DNA of 64,000 bases from JASLEW01 sp035544875 (GCA_035544875.1 DASZZP010000127.1:1-64000); one strand, 5' to 3'. Positions 27,451-35,890 are shown, counted from the first letter of the stretch. A program made the numbers and translations. Notes: generated from the letters alone by a model not told the origin.

Positions 27451-27861
27451 GTGTCGAGCAAGAAGCTAGAGCCGCTGGTGCTGGTGGTCGACGACATGGA
27501 GGACGGGCGCGAGATCTGCGCCGAGTATCTCGCCTTCTGCCACTACCGGGTGGCGACCGCCGAGGACGGGCTGGAGGCGCTGGAAAAGGCCTATGAGCTG
27601 CTTCCCGACGTGATCCTGATGGATCTTTCGCTGCCGCGCCTCGACGGTTGGGAGGCGACCCGGCGGTTGAAGAGCGACGCGCGGACGCGGAGCATTCCGG
27701 TGATCGCGCTGACCGCGCACGCGCTCAAGGACGCCCAGGACACGGCGCTCGAGGCTGGCTGCGACGCCGTGGTGACCAAGCCCTGCGTTCCCAAAGAGCT
27801 GGAGCTGGAGATCCGGCGCCAGCTGCAAGCCAGGGCGGCAGGGGAGGTCGGCGCGCGATGA
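27451..27861 (+). CDS. Single-domain response regulator (CheY-like)
   Basis: A 136-aa stand-alone receiver domain. It has the acidic pair Asp14-Asp15, phospho-acceptor Asp58 (VILMDLSLPRLDGWEA), Thr88 and Lys110 (VVTKPC). There is no output domain, so it would act by protein-protein contact, as in CheY-type or phosphorelay proteins. Start is GTG 27451 after an AGGAG. Its stop overlaps the following gvpF/L start (ATGA), strongly suggesting co-expression with the vesicle genes. It is presumably phosphorylated by the kinase just upstream. Confidence 0.92.
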   Translation: MSSKKLEPLVLVVDDMEDGREICAEYLAFCHYRVATAEDGLEALEKAYELLPDVILMDLSLPRLDGWEATRRLKSDARTRSIPVIALTAHALKDAQDTALEAGCDAVVTKPCVPKELELEIRRQLQARAAGEVGAR

Positions 27862-28979
27862 GCTCGAGATCGAGGCAGGACGGAGCGGCCGACTCGACCC
27901 GCGGCCGCAGGCGCCAGGGCGAGAAGGGTCAGGCGGGAGAGATGCGCGGAAAAGAAAAGAAAGAGCCGTCCCGCCGAGCCAGGACAGGCGCCGACGCGGA
28001 AGGCGGCACGAGCACGGCCCCGGCCGGGTCCCGGGTGGGCGGCGGCAGTCCGGCGGTTCAGCCGGGCGAGGGCGGGTGGACAAAGCCGGGGGCGGGCTCC
28101 GAGGGCCAGCCGGGGCCGGTCCCGCTCGAGGACGGCGGGCATCTGGGGGTCTCCGGCCTGGGGCCTGCGCCCGAGGCGCTCCTTGCGGCGAGCAGCGCGA
28201 GCGGCGGGAGCGGCTCCAGCGAACGCCCCGGAAAATACGTCTACTGCATCGTGCACACCGACCAGTCGCTGCGCTTCGGGCCGATCGGCATCGGCAGCGA
28301 GCCGGCCGAAGTGCACACGGTCAACTATCATGACATCGCGGCCGTGGTGTCGGATACGCCGCTCGAGGTCTACGACCCGACGCGCGAGAACGTCCTGGCC
28401 CACGAGCGAGTCAACGAGGCGGTGATGCGCAAGCACACCGTCATCCCGATGTCGTTCAACACCGTCTTCAAGACGCGCGAGGACATCATCGAGCTGCTGC
28501 GCAGCGCCTACGACGCCTTTCGCGACGTGCTCGGCAAGATGGAGGACAAGCTCGAGTTCGGGTTGAAGGTGGTCTGGGATCCGGAGCTCGTCATCCGGGA
28601 GATCGAGAAGGAGAACGAGAACCTGCGAATGCTGCGCCAGGAGATCTCGTCGCAGAAGGGCTCGACCTACTTCGCCCGCATGCAGTATGGCCGCCTGGTC
28701 GATTCGCTGCTGCAAGACCGCTCGGAACACCTGGTGGCTGAGATCTTTGCCGCGCTCAGCGACGTGGCGGTGGCGTCGCGCGCCAATAAACCGATCGGTG
28801 ACAAGATGATCCTCAACGCGGCGTTCCTGGTCGCGCGCGACCGCGAGGCCGACTTCGACGCCAAGGTCAAAGAGATCGACTCCAAGTACGCCAACCTGAA
28901 GTTCAAGTACACCGGTCCTTGGCCGCCCTACAACTTCGTCAATATCCGCCTCAAGCTGGAGCGCGCGGAGGCCGAGTGA
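27858..28979 (+). CDS. Gas vesicle protein GvpF/GvpL, with disordered N-extension
   Basis: A 373-aa GvpF/L-family protein. The family domain starts near residue 120 (GKYVYCIVHTDQSLRFG) and runs to the hallmark YTGPWPPYNFV near the end; AHERVNEAVMRKHTVIPMSF is also diagnostic. GvpF/L proteins interact with GvpA and help initiate shell assembly. The first ~115 residues are Gly/Ser/Pro/charged low complexity and unlike the family. The ATG at 27858 overlaps the response-regulator stop; no strong internal start removes the extension. It is the first of three GvpF/L paralogues here and the one closest to the canonical sequence. Confidence 0.92.
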   Translation: MSSRSRQDGAADSTRGRRRQGEKGQAGEMRGKEKKEPSRRARTGADAEGGTSTAPAGSRVGGGSPAVQPGEGGWTKPGAGSEGQPGPVPLEDGGHLGVSGLGPAPEALLAASSASGGSGSSERPGKYVYCIVHTDQSLRFGPIGIGSEPAEVHTVNYHDIAAVVSDTPLEVYDPTRENVLAHERVNEAVMRKHTVIPMSFNTVFKTREDIIELLRSAYDAFRDVLGKMEDKLEFGLKVVWDPELVIREIEKENENLRMLRQEISSQKGSTYFARMQYGRLVDSLLQDRSEHLVAEIFAALSDVAVASRANKPIGDKMILNAAFLVARDREADFDAKVKEIDSKYANLKFKYTGPWPPYNFVNIRLKLERAEAE

Positions 28980-29338
28980 TCGTCATCGACAGCCTGTTGT
29001 TCGGCGCCGTCCGCTTCGTCCTCGACAAGGTGGCCGTGGCGGCAGACCGCGAGCTCAACGACGAGGGGAAGCTGCGCGAGGAGTTGCTCGCGGCGCAGCT
29101 GCGCCTGGAGCTCGGCGAGATCGGCGAGGACGAGTTCGCGGCGCTGGAGGGGGAGTTGCTGGGGCGCCTGCGCGAGCTCCGGCTACGGCGCGAGCAGGAG
29201 GCCGGAGAGCCGGCCGGCGAGGGGGAGGAGGAGGAGACGGCGGCAGGGGAGCAGGGCCTGTCGCTCACCGCCGGACGGCGCGGCCGGAAGGTGATCGGCG
29301 TCGAGGTCGACTACGCGGGCGAGGAGGAGCCCCGCTAG
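28976..29338 (+). CDS. gvpG: Gas vesicle protein GvpG
   Basis: A 120-aa protein with the GvpG pattern: an N-terminal hydrophobic SLLFGAVRFVLDKVAVAAD, then an amphipathic EGKLREELLAAQLRLELGEIGEDEFAALE helix pair that binds partner Gvp proteins. The C-terminal third is Glu-rich low complexity. GTG 28976 overlaps the upstream gvpF/L stop by 4 nt. GvpG is usually beside gvpF/L in the conserved assembly block, as here. Confidence 0.88.
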   Translation: MIVIDSLLFGAVRFVLDKVAVAADRELNDEGKLREELLAAQLRLELGEIGEDEFAALEGELLGRLRELRLRREQEAGEPAGEGEEEETAAGEQGLSLTAGRRGRKVIGVEVDYAGEEEPR

Positions 29339-29341
29339 GCG

Positions 29342-30193
29342 GTGGCTGCGGACCCGCAGCGGCCGGCAGATCTAGCGTTGCCGGCAGCCGGCGGCGCCAC
29401 GGCGACCTACGTCTACGGCGTGGTCGCGAGCCCCATGGCGCCGGATCTTTCGGCGCCGCAGTTCTCCGCGATGGGGCTCGCCGGGCTGCCTGGCGCCTCG
29501 GCGCCGCGCTCCCTCGCGCTGGGCGGCGAGATCCGGCTGGTGGTGGCCGACGTGCCGCTCTCGAGCTACGGCAGCGAGGCGCTCGAGGCCGGCATGGCGG
29601 ACCTCGCCTGGGTCTCCGACTGCGCGGTAGCGCACGAGTCGATGGTGGAGCTTCTCGCGCGCACCGGCACGGTGGTGCCGATGAAGCTGTTCACCCTGTT
29701 CAGCAGCGACCAGCGGGCGCTCGTCGAGCTGGGGGCGCAGGCAGCCTACCTCGCGCGCGTGCTGGAGCGCATCGCCGGATGTGCCGAGTGGGGCCTGCGC
29801 ATCCTCTGGCACGAGGCGCGGGCGCGGGCGGCGGCACCGCCCGCCGCGGGAGATGGCGGCGGCCGCGCCTCGGGGCGCGGCTTCCTGCTGCGCAAGAAGC
29901 AGGAGCAGGAAGGCGCCCGCGAGCTGGCGCGGGCGGCGCGGCACGAGAGCGAGCGCCTGTACGAGGAGCTCGCCGGGCTGGCACGGGAAGCGCGCCGCCG
30001 CCCGCCGCCCACCGCGGAGGCCGGCGCACGGCTGCTGCTCGACGCGGCGTTCCTGGTGCCGGTCGACCGCACGAGCGGATTCGACGGCGTCGTACGGCGG
30101 GGCGCCGACCGTCTCGCCGCCGGCGCCTGCGAGGTGACGCTGAGCGGACCCTGGCCGGCTTACAACTTCATCGCCGAGGAGCCGCCGGCCTGA
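29342..30193 (+). CDS. Gas vesicle protein GvpF/GvpL, second paralogue
   Basis: A 283-aa GvpF/L homologue. It has TYVYGVVASPM at the start of the domain, AHESMVELLARTGTVVPMKLF in the middle and LSGPWPAYNFIAEE at the end, all family hallmarks. An Arg/Ala-rich insertion lies around 155-200. Start is GTG 29342, 3 nt after the gvpG stop. The stop shares a base with the next ATG (TGATG). It is divergent from the first paralogue, so the copies probably take distinct roles (GvpF versus GvpL). Confidence 0.88.
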   Translation: MAADPQRPADLALPAAGGATATYVYGVVASPMAPDLSAPQFSAMGLAGLPGASAPRSLALGGEIRLVVADVPLSSYGSEALEAGMADLAWVSDCAVAHESMVELLARTGTVVPMKLFTLFSSDQRALVELGAQAAYLARVLERIAGCAEWGLRILWHEARARAAAPPAAGDGGGRASGRGFLLRKKQEQEGARELARAARHESERLYEELAGLAREARRRPPPTAEAGARLLLDAAFLVPVDRTSGFDGVVRRGADRLAAGACEVTLSGPWPAYNFIAEEPPA

Positions 30194-30504
30194 TGTCTCG
30201 AAGGGCGGCTCGGAGCGCCCGCGATGCGCCTGCCGGGCTGGCACGGGACGCCGGTGGCGCGCCCCGCGCCGGCGCCAAGGTGGAGGCCGGTGGCGCGGCC
30301 GGCGCCAGGGTATCGCCGGCCCTGGAGATCATCGAAGGCGCCGATGGCTCGCTGCTCGAGCTGGTAGACAACCTGCTCAACCAGGGCGTCGTGGTCAGCG
30401 GCGAGGTGATCCTCGGCCTCGCCGGCGTCGACCTCGTCTACTTGCAGCTGTCGCTCTTGCTCTGCGCCGCCGATCGTGTGCTGCCGCGCCGGGAAGAGCC
30501 GTGA
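30193..30504 (+). CDS. GvpA-superfamily minor gas vesicle protein (GvpS/M-like)
   Basis: A 103-aa protein. The C-terminal half (SLLELVDNLLNQGVVVSGEV followed by ILGLAGVDLVYLQLSLLL) is a GvpA-fold core of the minor type; the first ~45 residues are Ala/Arg/Gly-rich. This third GvpA-family copy is probably a nucleation or tip component. ATG 30193 overlaps the previous stop and its own stop overlaps the next start. I cannot separate GvpS from GvpM or GvpJ by eye. Confidence 0.85.
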   Translation: MSRRAARSARDAPAGLARDAGGAPRAGAKVEAGGAAGARVSPALEIIEGADGSLLELVDNLLNQGVVVSGEVILGLAGVDLVYLQLSLLLCAADRVLPRREEP

Positions 30505-31334
30505 GCGGGCTCTACGTTTACGCACTGGTCCAGGCGCCGGTGTCGGCGCCAGCCGCCGTTGGCGGCGCTGCCTCTCCCGCTGACCTGCCGGACCACGTCG
30601 AGGGGCTGACGGGGGAGCCGCTGCGGCTGCTCGACTGCGGCGGCGTGGTGGCGGCGGTCGGCGAGCTCGCGGCGCCGCCGGTCCTAAGCCGCGAAGCGCT
30701 CGCCGCCCACGACGCGGTGGTGCGGCGGCTGGCGGAGACCCTCCCCGCCACCCTGCCTGCGCGCTTCGGGCAGTGGACGGCCGGCGCGGAGGAGCTGGCG
30801 GCCGCCCTCGCGCCGCGCCGCCGCGCCCTCGCGGCGGCGCTCGCCCAGGTCGGCGGCTGCGTGCAAATGACCTTGCGGCTCTTCCTGGCCGGGACCCGCG
30901 AGAGCGTGGAGTGGAGCGGTGACCGCACGGCCGCGGCTGGAGAGGGTGACGGTCGCGGCCTTGCCGGTCCGGGTGCGCGCTACCTTGCAGGCCGCCGCCG
31001 GGCGCTTGCGGAGGAGGCGGGAGCGCCCGGGGACGGCGGCGCCGCGGTCGCTCTCGCGGCAGGCGCCGCCCTCGGCGGCGTGGTGATGGTGGACCTGCCG
31101 CAAGAGATCCAGGGCCTGCGCCGCGCCCTGGCGCCGCTGATCCGGTCCGAACGTCTGCTGGGCGGCGGCATGACCGGCCGCCTGCTCGCCACGGCGCATG
31201 ATCTCGTGGCCCGCCAGCTCGAGGCCTCCTACCGGCACACCGTCGAGATGGCGGCCGCCGAGGCGCACGGCTGGCGCGTGCGCCTGAGCGGTCCCTGGCC
31301 GCCGTACGCCTTTGCTCCGGGGCTGTTCACATGA
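30501..31334 (+). CDS. Gas vesicle protein GvpF/GvpL, third paralogue
   Basis: A 277-aa GvpF/L homologue starting GLYVYALVQAPV. It carries LAAHDAVVRRLAETLPATLPARFGQ in the first domain and VRLSGPWPPYAFAPG at the C-terminus. GTG 30501 overlaps the preceding stop. It is the most divergent and Ala-rich of the three copies. Such paralogues act as accessory assembly factors. Confidence 0.88.
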   Translation: MSGLYVYALVQAPVSAPAAVGGAASPADLPDHVEGLTGEPLRLLDCGGVVAAVGELAAPPVLSREALAAHDAVVRRLAETLPATLPARFGQWTAGAEELAAALAPRRRALAAALAQVGGCVQMTLRLFLAGTRESVEWSGDRTAAAGEGDGRGLAGPGARYLAGRRRALAEEAGAPGDGGAAVALAAGAALGGVVMVDLPQEIQGLRRALAPLIRSERLLGGGMTGRLLATAHDLVARQLEASYRHTVEMAAAEAHGWRVRLSGPWPPYAFAPGLFT

Positions 31335-31684
31335 GCGGCGGCGGCGACGTCACCCGTCTGGAGCTTGCCGAGCTGGAAGCGCTCCGCGCCGAGCTCGAGC
31401 GGCGCCTGCCCAGCGAGGGAGCGCCGCGCTGGAACGCCGATCCCGAGGACGTGCAGCGCTCGGTGGTCCAGCTGGTGCTCACGCTCGTCGACTTTCTGCG
31501 CCAGCTGATGGAGAAGCAGGCTATTCGCCGCATGGATGCCGGCAGCCTCTCCGACGCCGAAGTCGAAGCCGTGGGCGTCGCCCTGATGCGGCTGGAAGAA
31601 ACCATCCGCGATCTGGCCCGCCGCTTCGACATCGATCCCGCAACCCTCAACCTCGACCTCGGCCCCCTTGGCCGGCTCACCTGA
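31331..31684 (+). CDS. gvpK: Gas vesicle protein GvpK
   Basis: A 117-aa protein with the GvpK pattern: NADPEDVQRSVVQLVLTLVDFLRQLMEKQAIRRM, GSLSDAEVEAVGVALMRLEE and LNLDLGPLG at the end. GvpK is required for vesicle maturation in other systems. ATG 31331 overlaps the upstream stop. It ends the cluster; two GC-rich hairpins follow. Confidence 0.92.
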   Translation: MSGGGDVTRLELAELEALRAELERRLPSEGAPRWNADPEDVQRSVVQLVLTLVDFLRQLMEKQAIRRMDAGSLSDAEVEAVGVALMRLEETIRDLARRFDIDPATLNLDLGPLGRLT

Positions 31685-31690
31685 GCGCCG

Positions 31691-31740
31691 GATGGGCAGG
31701 CTCCGCGCCCCATCGAATTGCGCGGGCAGGCCGCCCGCGC
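31691..31740 (+). terminator. Tandem hairpins after gvpK
   Basis: Two stems follow the gvpK stop: GATGGG (31691-31696) with CCCATC (31709-31714), and a perfect 8-bp GCGCGGGC/GCCCGCGC (31720-31727 with 31733-31740, 5-nt loop). There is no T-tract, so this would be a weak intrinsic terminator or a 3' stabilising structure. Confidence 0.4.
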
Positions 31741-31860
31741 CCGCTCGCCTCCTGCCGCCTGGCGAGATCGCCGCCCTCGCCGCACTCTTCCAGATAGACG
31801 CGCGAGAAAGATGGCCTGCCATGGCGGCGGGCCCTGGTTCTTCTCGTCCAAGGAGGGTGC

Positions 31861-32145
31861 ATGCGCCGTCTTGTTGCCGTCGTCGTGCTGGCGCTGGTAT
31901 TGCCGTGGCCGGCTTCCGCTGCCAGTGCCCATCCACTGTTCCCCGTCAAACCGGGACCGAGGGCGGTATTCGCGGCTCTCTGGCAACTCGTCCTCGCCAC
32001 CTTGCCGGGTGCCGCTCCGCGCGGCGCCGCGGACTTCGCCCGGGCCTTCCTCGCCGCCGCCGAACCGCCTCCCGACCCTCCCCCTCCGCCCCCTACCGCC
32101 ACCGGCGACAGCGGTGTCGAGCTCGATCCTCACGGTACCCCTTAG
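31861..32145 (+). CDS. Small exported protein, function unknown
   Basis: A 94-aa protein with a clear Sec signal (MRRLVAVVVLALVLPWPASA, cleavage near ASA-ASA) and a strong AAGGAGGG ribosome site just before the ATG. The mature part is ~70 residues: one hydrophobic helix-like stretch (FAALWQLVLATLP) and a Pro-rich tail (PPPDPPPPPP). No family is recognised. It lies between the gas-vesicle cluster and a TPR gene. Confidence 0.6.
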   Translation: MRRLVAVVVLALVLPWPASAASAHPLFPVKPGPRAVFAALWQLVLATLPGAAPRGAADFARAFLAAAEPPPDPPPPPPTATGDSGVELDPHGTP

Positions 32146-32238
32146 ACCGAGGTGGCGGCCGGATGTCCCCTTTGGGTGCCGCCGTGCACCCTATTTTTTA
32201 TGTAGCGCTGTCGTCTGGTCCAGGAGCCGTCATTCTTC

Positions 32239-33582
32239 ATGCATATCACGCGTGATCTGCTCGCCGCGGCCGTGCGCGGCGACGTGTCCGACCGCGAGCT
32301 GCGCCGCCTGGCTTTCGACCATGTCACCGAGATCTGTCCGCAGTGCCGCGACGAGTGGCTGGCCTTTACCGAGGAGCTGCGGGCCGCGCAGCGCCGCGGC
32401 GACGCCGAAAGCTACGAACAGATGTTCAACGCCTTGCCGGTGCTGATCGAGACCCAGCTGCGGCGGGTGGCAGCGGAGCACGGCCGGGCGTGGCGCGAGA
32501 TGGGCCTGCTGCGGGCGTTGCCGCAGGCCGCGCGGCGCGGCAAGATCGGGCGCGCCCGCCGCCGCTTCCGCGGCGTCGCGCTGGCGCTCCTCCTGGTCGA
32601 GGAGAGCGACCGGCACATGCAGAGCGACCCGCGGTTGGCTCTGCACTGGGCCGACCTCGCCCGCGACGTCCTGGCTCTCACGCCGCCGGGAGCGGGCGTT
32701 GCCGACGCCCGTGCCGCCGCCATCGTTCGGATCGCCAACGCGGTGCGCTGCCAGGGCGATCTGCGCGCCGCTGACGGTCTGTTCGCGGAGGCGCGGCGCC
32801 TGATCGCCCAGGAAGGGGTCGCGGAACCGACGATCTATGCCCTGGTCGACGAGTTCGAAGGCAGCCTGCGCAAGGATCAGCGCCGCTTCGCCGCCGCCGA
32901 GGAGCTGCTGGCCCGCGCGGTGACCCTCTATCGGGCGGTGGGGGAGCGCGAGCGCACTGCGGCCCCCCTGCTGGCCCTCGCAGCCCTTTACTACTACCAG
33001 CATGACCCGAAGCGGGCGATCGCCATCACCCGCCAGGCCGAGGCCGCTCTCGGTCCGGGCGCCGAGCCGCGGCTGCATCTGTGCATCCGGCACAACCTGG
33101 CGATCTATCAGTTCGAGCTGGGCGATTTCGCCGGCGCGGCGGCGGCCGTGGAGAGCAACCGCGCGCTGTTTGCGCGCTTCCCCGACCCGCCGACCCAGCT
33201 GCGGCTCGCCTGGCTCGAGGGCAAGATCGCCGCCGGGCTCGGGGAGACCGCGCGGGCCGCGGACGCCTTCGCCCTCGTGCGCGACGGCTTCGTCGCCTGC
33301 GAGGCCCCGTATGAAGCCGCCATGGTGTCTCTCGACCTGGCTCTGGTCTACCTCCGCCAGGCGCGATGGAGCGACCTGCGCCGCCTGGCCGAGGAGATCG
33401 CGCCCCAGCTCGCCGCCCGCGACGTCCATCCGGAGGCCCTCGCCGCGCTGCGCCTGTTCCAGGAGGGAGCGCGCCGCGAGGCGTTGAGCGCCGACTTGAT
33501 CAAGGAGCTGGCGGTCTTCCTCGAGGCGGCGCGCCAGGACCCGGGTCTGCGCTTGCAGCAGGGCTCCCTGGGCGAGTGCTGA
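32239..33582 (+). CDS. TPR-repeat protein with zinc-finger-like N-terminus
   Basis: A 447-aa soluble protein. The N-terminus (LAFDHVTEICPQCRDEW) has the H-x5-C-x2-C spacing of anti-sigma-type zinc fingers, followed by helical TPR-like repeats from about 110 onward (alternating Ala/Leu/Tyr pairs such as LALHWADLARDVLAL and AIVRIANAVRCQGDLRAADGLFAEA). This architecture recurs in Acidobacteriota as stand-alone regulatory or scaffold proteins. No transmembrane segment or effector domain is seen. Start ATG 32239; an AGGAG lies 13 nt upstream. Confidence 0.75.
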   Translation: MHITRDLLAAAVRGDVSDRELRRLAFDHVTEICPQCRDEWLAFTEELRAAQRRGDAESYEQMFNALPVLIETQLRRVAAEHGRAWREMGLLRALPQAARRGKIGRARRRFRGVALALLLVEESDRHMQSDPRLALHWADLARDVLALTPPGAGVADARAAAIVRIANAVRCQGDLRAADGLFAEARRLIAQEGVAEPTIYALVDEFEGSLRKDQRRFAAAEELLARAVTLYRAVGERERTAAPLLALAALYYYQHDPKRAIAITRQAEAALGPGAEPRLHLCIRHNLAIYQFELGDFAGAAAAVESNRALFARFPDPPTQLRLAWLEGKIAAGLGETARAADAFALVRDGFVACEAPYEAAMVSLDLALVYLRQARWSDLRRLAEEIAPQLAARDVHPEALAALRLFQEGARREALSADLIKELAVFLEAARQDPGLRLQQGSLGEC

Positions 33583-33674
33583 GCCCGTCCGCTCCGGCGG
33601 CTGCAAGACCCCGCCGGGTGAGCGCTCCGGTTGCCCTTGAGTCGCTGCCGGAGAACTCAAGTAAGCTCGGCGCC

Positions 33675-34151
33675 GTGGACAACCTGCACGTCGTGCTGGT
33701 CGAGCCGGAGATCCACTGGAACACCGGCAACGCGGGCCGTTCCTGCCTGGCCGCCGGCGCCCGGCTGCACCTGGTCGAGCCGCTCGGCTTCTCGCTCGAC
33801 GACCGCGAAGTGCGGCGCGCCGGCCTCGACTACTGGCCGCGCGTGCGGCCGCGGATCTGGCCGGACTGGGACGCTTTCGAGGCCCATTTGCCGCAGCTCG
33901 GCGAGCCCTACCTCTTCAGCTCCGAGGCGCCGCGCGACCTGTGGAGCGTCAGCTACCCGGAGCGGGCCGTCCTGATCTTCGGGCGGGAGAGCGCGGGTCT
34001 CCCCCTGAGCCTACGCGTGCGCTTCGGCGAGCGGCTGCTGGCGATCCCCATGGCCGATCCCGAGCTGCGCTCGCTCAACCTCTCGAGCTCGGTCGCGGTC
34101 GCCCTCTACGAGGTCATCCGCCAGCGCCGTCCGGCCGCTGCTCATCGCTGA
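33675..34151 (+). CDS. trmL: tRNA (cytidine(34)-2'-O)-methyltransferase TrmL
   Basis: A 158-aa SPOUT-class methyltransferase that 2'-O-methylates the wobble nucleotide of tRNA-Leu isoacceptors using SAM. Motif 1 is IHWNTGNAGRSCLA, motif 2 is AVLIFGRESAGLP, and motif 3, forming the SAM-binding knot, is LRSLNLSSSVAVALYE. The length matches the minimal TrmL. Start GTG 33675 gives VDNLHVVLVEPEIHWNTGN, aligning with the family N-terminus; a longer frame upstream has no homology. Confidence 0.93.
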   Translation: MDNLHVVLVEPEIHWNTGNAGRSCLAAGARLHLVEPLGFSLDDREVRRAGLDYWPRVRPRIWPDWDAFEAHLPQLGEPYLFSSEAPRDLWSVSYPERAVLIFGRESAGLPLSLRVRFGERLLAIPMADPELRSLNLSSSVAVALYEVIRQRRPAAAHR

Positions 34152-34179
34152 CATCTGGGTCGGGTGGCGGCAAGGTCCT

Positions 34180-34248
34180 TCAGCCGGTCATCTCGGCGAG
34201 AAAGATCACTACCGCGGCGAGGTACCAGGGGAGTCGGGATCGCATCAT
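34180..34248 (-). CDS. Tiny single-span membrane peptide
   Basis: A 22-aa frame too short for standard gene callers. It has tandem ATGs (34248, 34245), a basic N-terminus (MMRSRLP), one hydrophobic stretch (WYLAAVVIFLAEM) and a stop at 34180-34182. An AAGGAG Shine-Dalgarno lies 9 nt before the first ATG, in the 31-nt gap after the serine-hydrolase stop, so it would be the second cistron of that transcript. This is suggestive, not proof of translation. Confidence 0.4.
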   Translation of the reverse strand: MMRSRLPWYLAAVVIFLAEMTG

Positions 34249-34279
34249 CGTCTGCTGCTCCTTCTCTTGCGTGACGCTC

Positions 34280-35653
34280 CTAGCGCGCGGCGGACGCCGT
34301 GCCGGCGGGCACCAGGGCGCGGACCAGGCTGGGGAAGTCGTCGAGATCGTCGTCGTCGCCCTTGTAGGAGTCCTGGCGGATCTGGCGCACCGCCACCAGC
34401 CGCTGGCGGGGGAGGACGACGAGGTACTGGCCGAGATAGCCGTTGGTGTCGAAGCCGACCGTCGGGCCGGCGAGGGTCCGCGGTGCCGGGAGGCCCTTGG
34501 CGCGCACGTTCGAGACGTAGGACTCGAGTCCCTTGGCCTTGCCGAAGGCGCGGTCGAGGGAGGCAAAGAAATCGTCGCGCGGCAGCTCTTTGCCGCGCAG
34601 CGGCTCGACTGCCAGCAGGAAGGCGGAATCGGCGCCGCCCGCTTTCCAGCTGGCGAGGAGCTTGTCGTCGACGACGACCCGGGTCCATTCCGGAACCACC
34701 CACCAGAGCAGGCCGCCGGTCGGGCTGAAGGGCTGCGCGGGCTGGACGGAAGCCTCGACCCACGACTGGGCGAGGAGGCGCTGTCCGCCGGCCGCCCCGC
34801 CGTCGAGCATCAGCTGGCCGACCCGGGCGAGGTCGAGCGCGTCCAGCTTGAGCCCCGCCATCACGTGCGGGTTCCCCGCCGGATCGCGCATCCAGGAAAA
34901 GCGGGTGATCCCGAGCGGCGCGAACAGCTCGCTCCGCATGTACTCGTCGAGCTTGCTGCCGGAGGCCTTCTCGACGATGCCGGCCAGCAGGTTGACGGCC
35001 TTGTTGTTGTAGAAGAAATCGGTGCCGGGATCGTGCGCCAGCTCGGCGGCGAGGGCCAGCTGCACGACGTCGCGGCTGTCGTAGACCTCCTGGGCGCTGG
35101 GCTCCGCCTGCAGCCCCGAGGTATGGTTCATCAGCTGGCGCAGCGTGATGGCCTTCTTCTTTCCCTGCTTCCACTCCGGGTAGAAGGTCGCGACCGGCTC
35201 GTCGAGAGAACGGATCTTGCCGGTGTAGATGAGGTGGCCGATCGCCAGGTTGACCACCGACTTGGTCGCCGACATGGTCTCGATCGGCGCGGCCGGCTTG
35301 CCGAAGCGGAAGTCGGCCGCCAGCCGGCCGTCCTTGAGGATCACCACCGCGTCGGAATGGGCCGCCCGGGCCCGCTCGAGCAGGTGCGCCAGCGCCTTCG
35401 CGTCGATCCCCGCCGCGCGCGGATCGACCGCTGCCGCCGGAGCAACCGCGGCAGCGCCTTCCGGGGCCGCCGTGTAGTCGACGTATTTGTGCAGAAACTC
35501 GGTGCTCGGTTGCCCGCTGGCCGCCTGCCCGGCCGGCGTGGTGGCGGCCGGGGCCTGCCGGCCCCCGAGCGGCGGTCCGGCAACCAGCGCGCCGAGGACG
35601 GCGGCAGCGGCAGACCACAGGACGAGCGGGATGGAGAATCGCTTCCGGATCAT
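34280..35653 (-). CDS. Beta-lactamase-fold serine hydrolase, exported
   Basis: A 457-aa class C beta-lactamase/DD-peptidase-like hydrolase (pfam Beta-lactamase). The signal segment MIRKRFSIPLVLWSAAAAVLG is followed by a ~55-residue linker. The nucleophile motif S-x-x-K is Ser128-Ala-Thr-Lys131 in ETMSATKSVVNL, and the Tyr-x-Asn motif is YNN in DFFYNNKAVNLLAG. ITLRQLMNHTSGL is also diagnostic. Likely periplasmic; the substrate is probably a peptide or ester rather than an antibiotic. Start ATG 35653. The tiny membrane peptide lies directly downstream. Confidence 0.9.
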   Translation of the reverse strand: MIRKRFSIPLVLWSAAAAVLGALVAGPPLGGRQAPAATTPAGQAASGQPSTEFLHKYVDYTAAPEGAAAVAPAAAVDPRAAGIDAKALAHLLERARAAHSDAVVILKDGRLAADFRFGKPAAPIETMSATKSVVNLAIGHLIYTGKIRSLDEPVATFYPEWKQGKKKAITLRQLMNHTSGLQAEPSAQEVYDSRDVVQLALAAELAHDPGTDFFYNNKAVNLLAGIVEKASGSKLDEYMRSELFAPLGITRFSWMRDPAGNPHVMAGLKLDALDLARVGQLMLDGGAAGGQRLLAQSWVEASVQPAQPFSPTGGLLWWVVPEWTRVVVDDKLLASWKAGGADSAFLLAVEPLRGKELPRDDFFASLDRAFGKAKGLESYVSNVRAKGLPAPRTLAGPTVGFDTNGYLGQYLVVLPRQRLVAVRQIRQDSYKGDDDDLDDFPSLVRALVPAGTASAAR

Positions 35654-35890
35654 CGACGGTACGGCAAACCTTACCGGCTATTGTACCTTGCTTTCGTTGT
35701 GCGCCCCGATGGCCGCCAGGGGCGCGCGCCGGCAAGGGCAAGAGCCCCCGCGGCCCGCACGGTCGCGATCCGCGAACCGCCAAGCGATGGCCGCGAGGGG
35801 CTTGCCGTCCACTTCTACGGAACGGAACACGAGAATGTTGCGGCACCGGCGCGTTGCCGCGCCCGCCCTGGCGCACGGACCAATCTCGTT

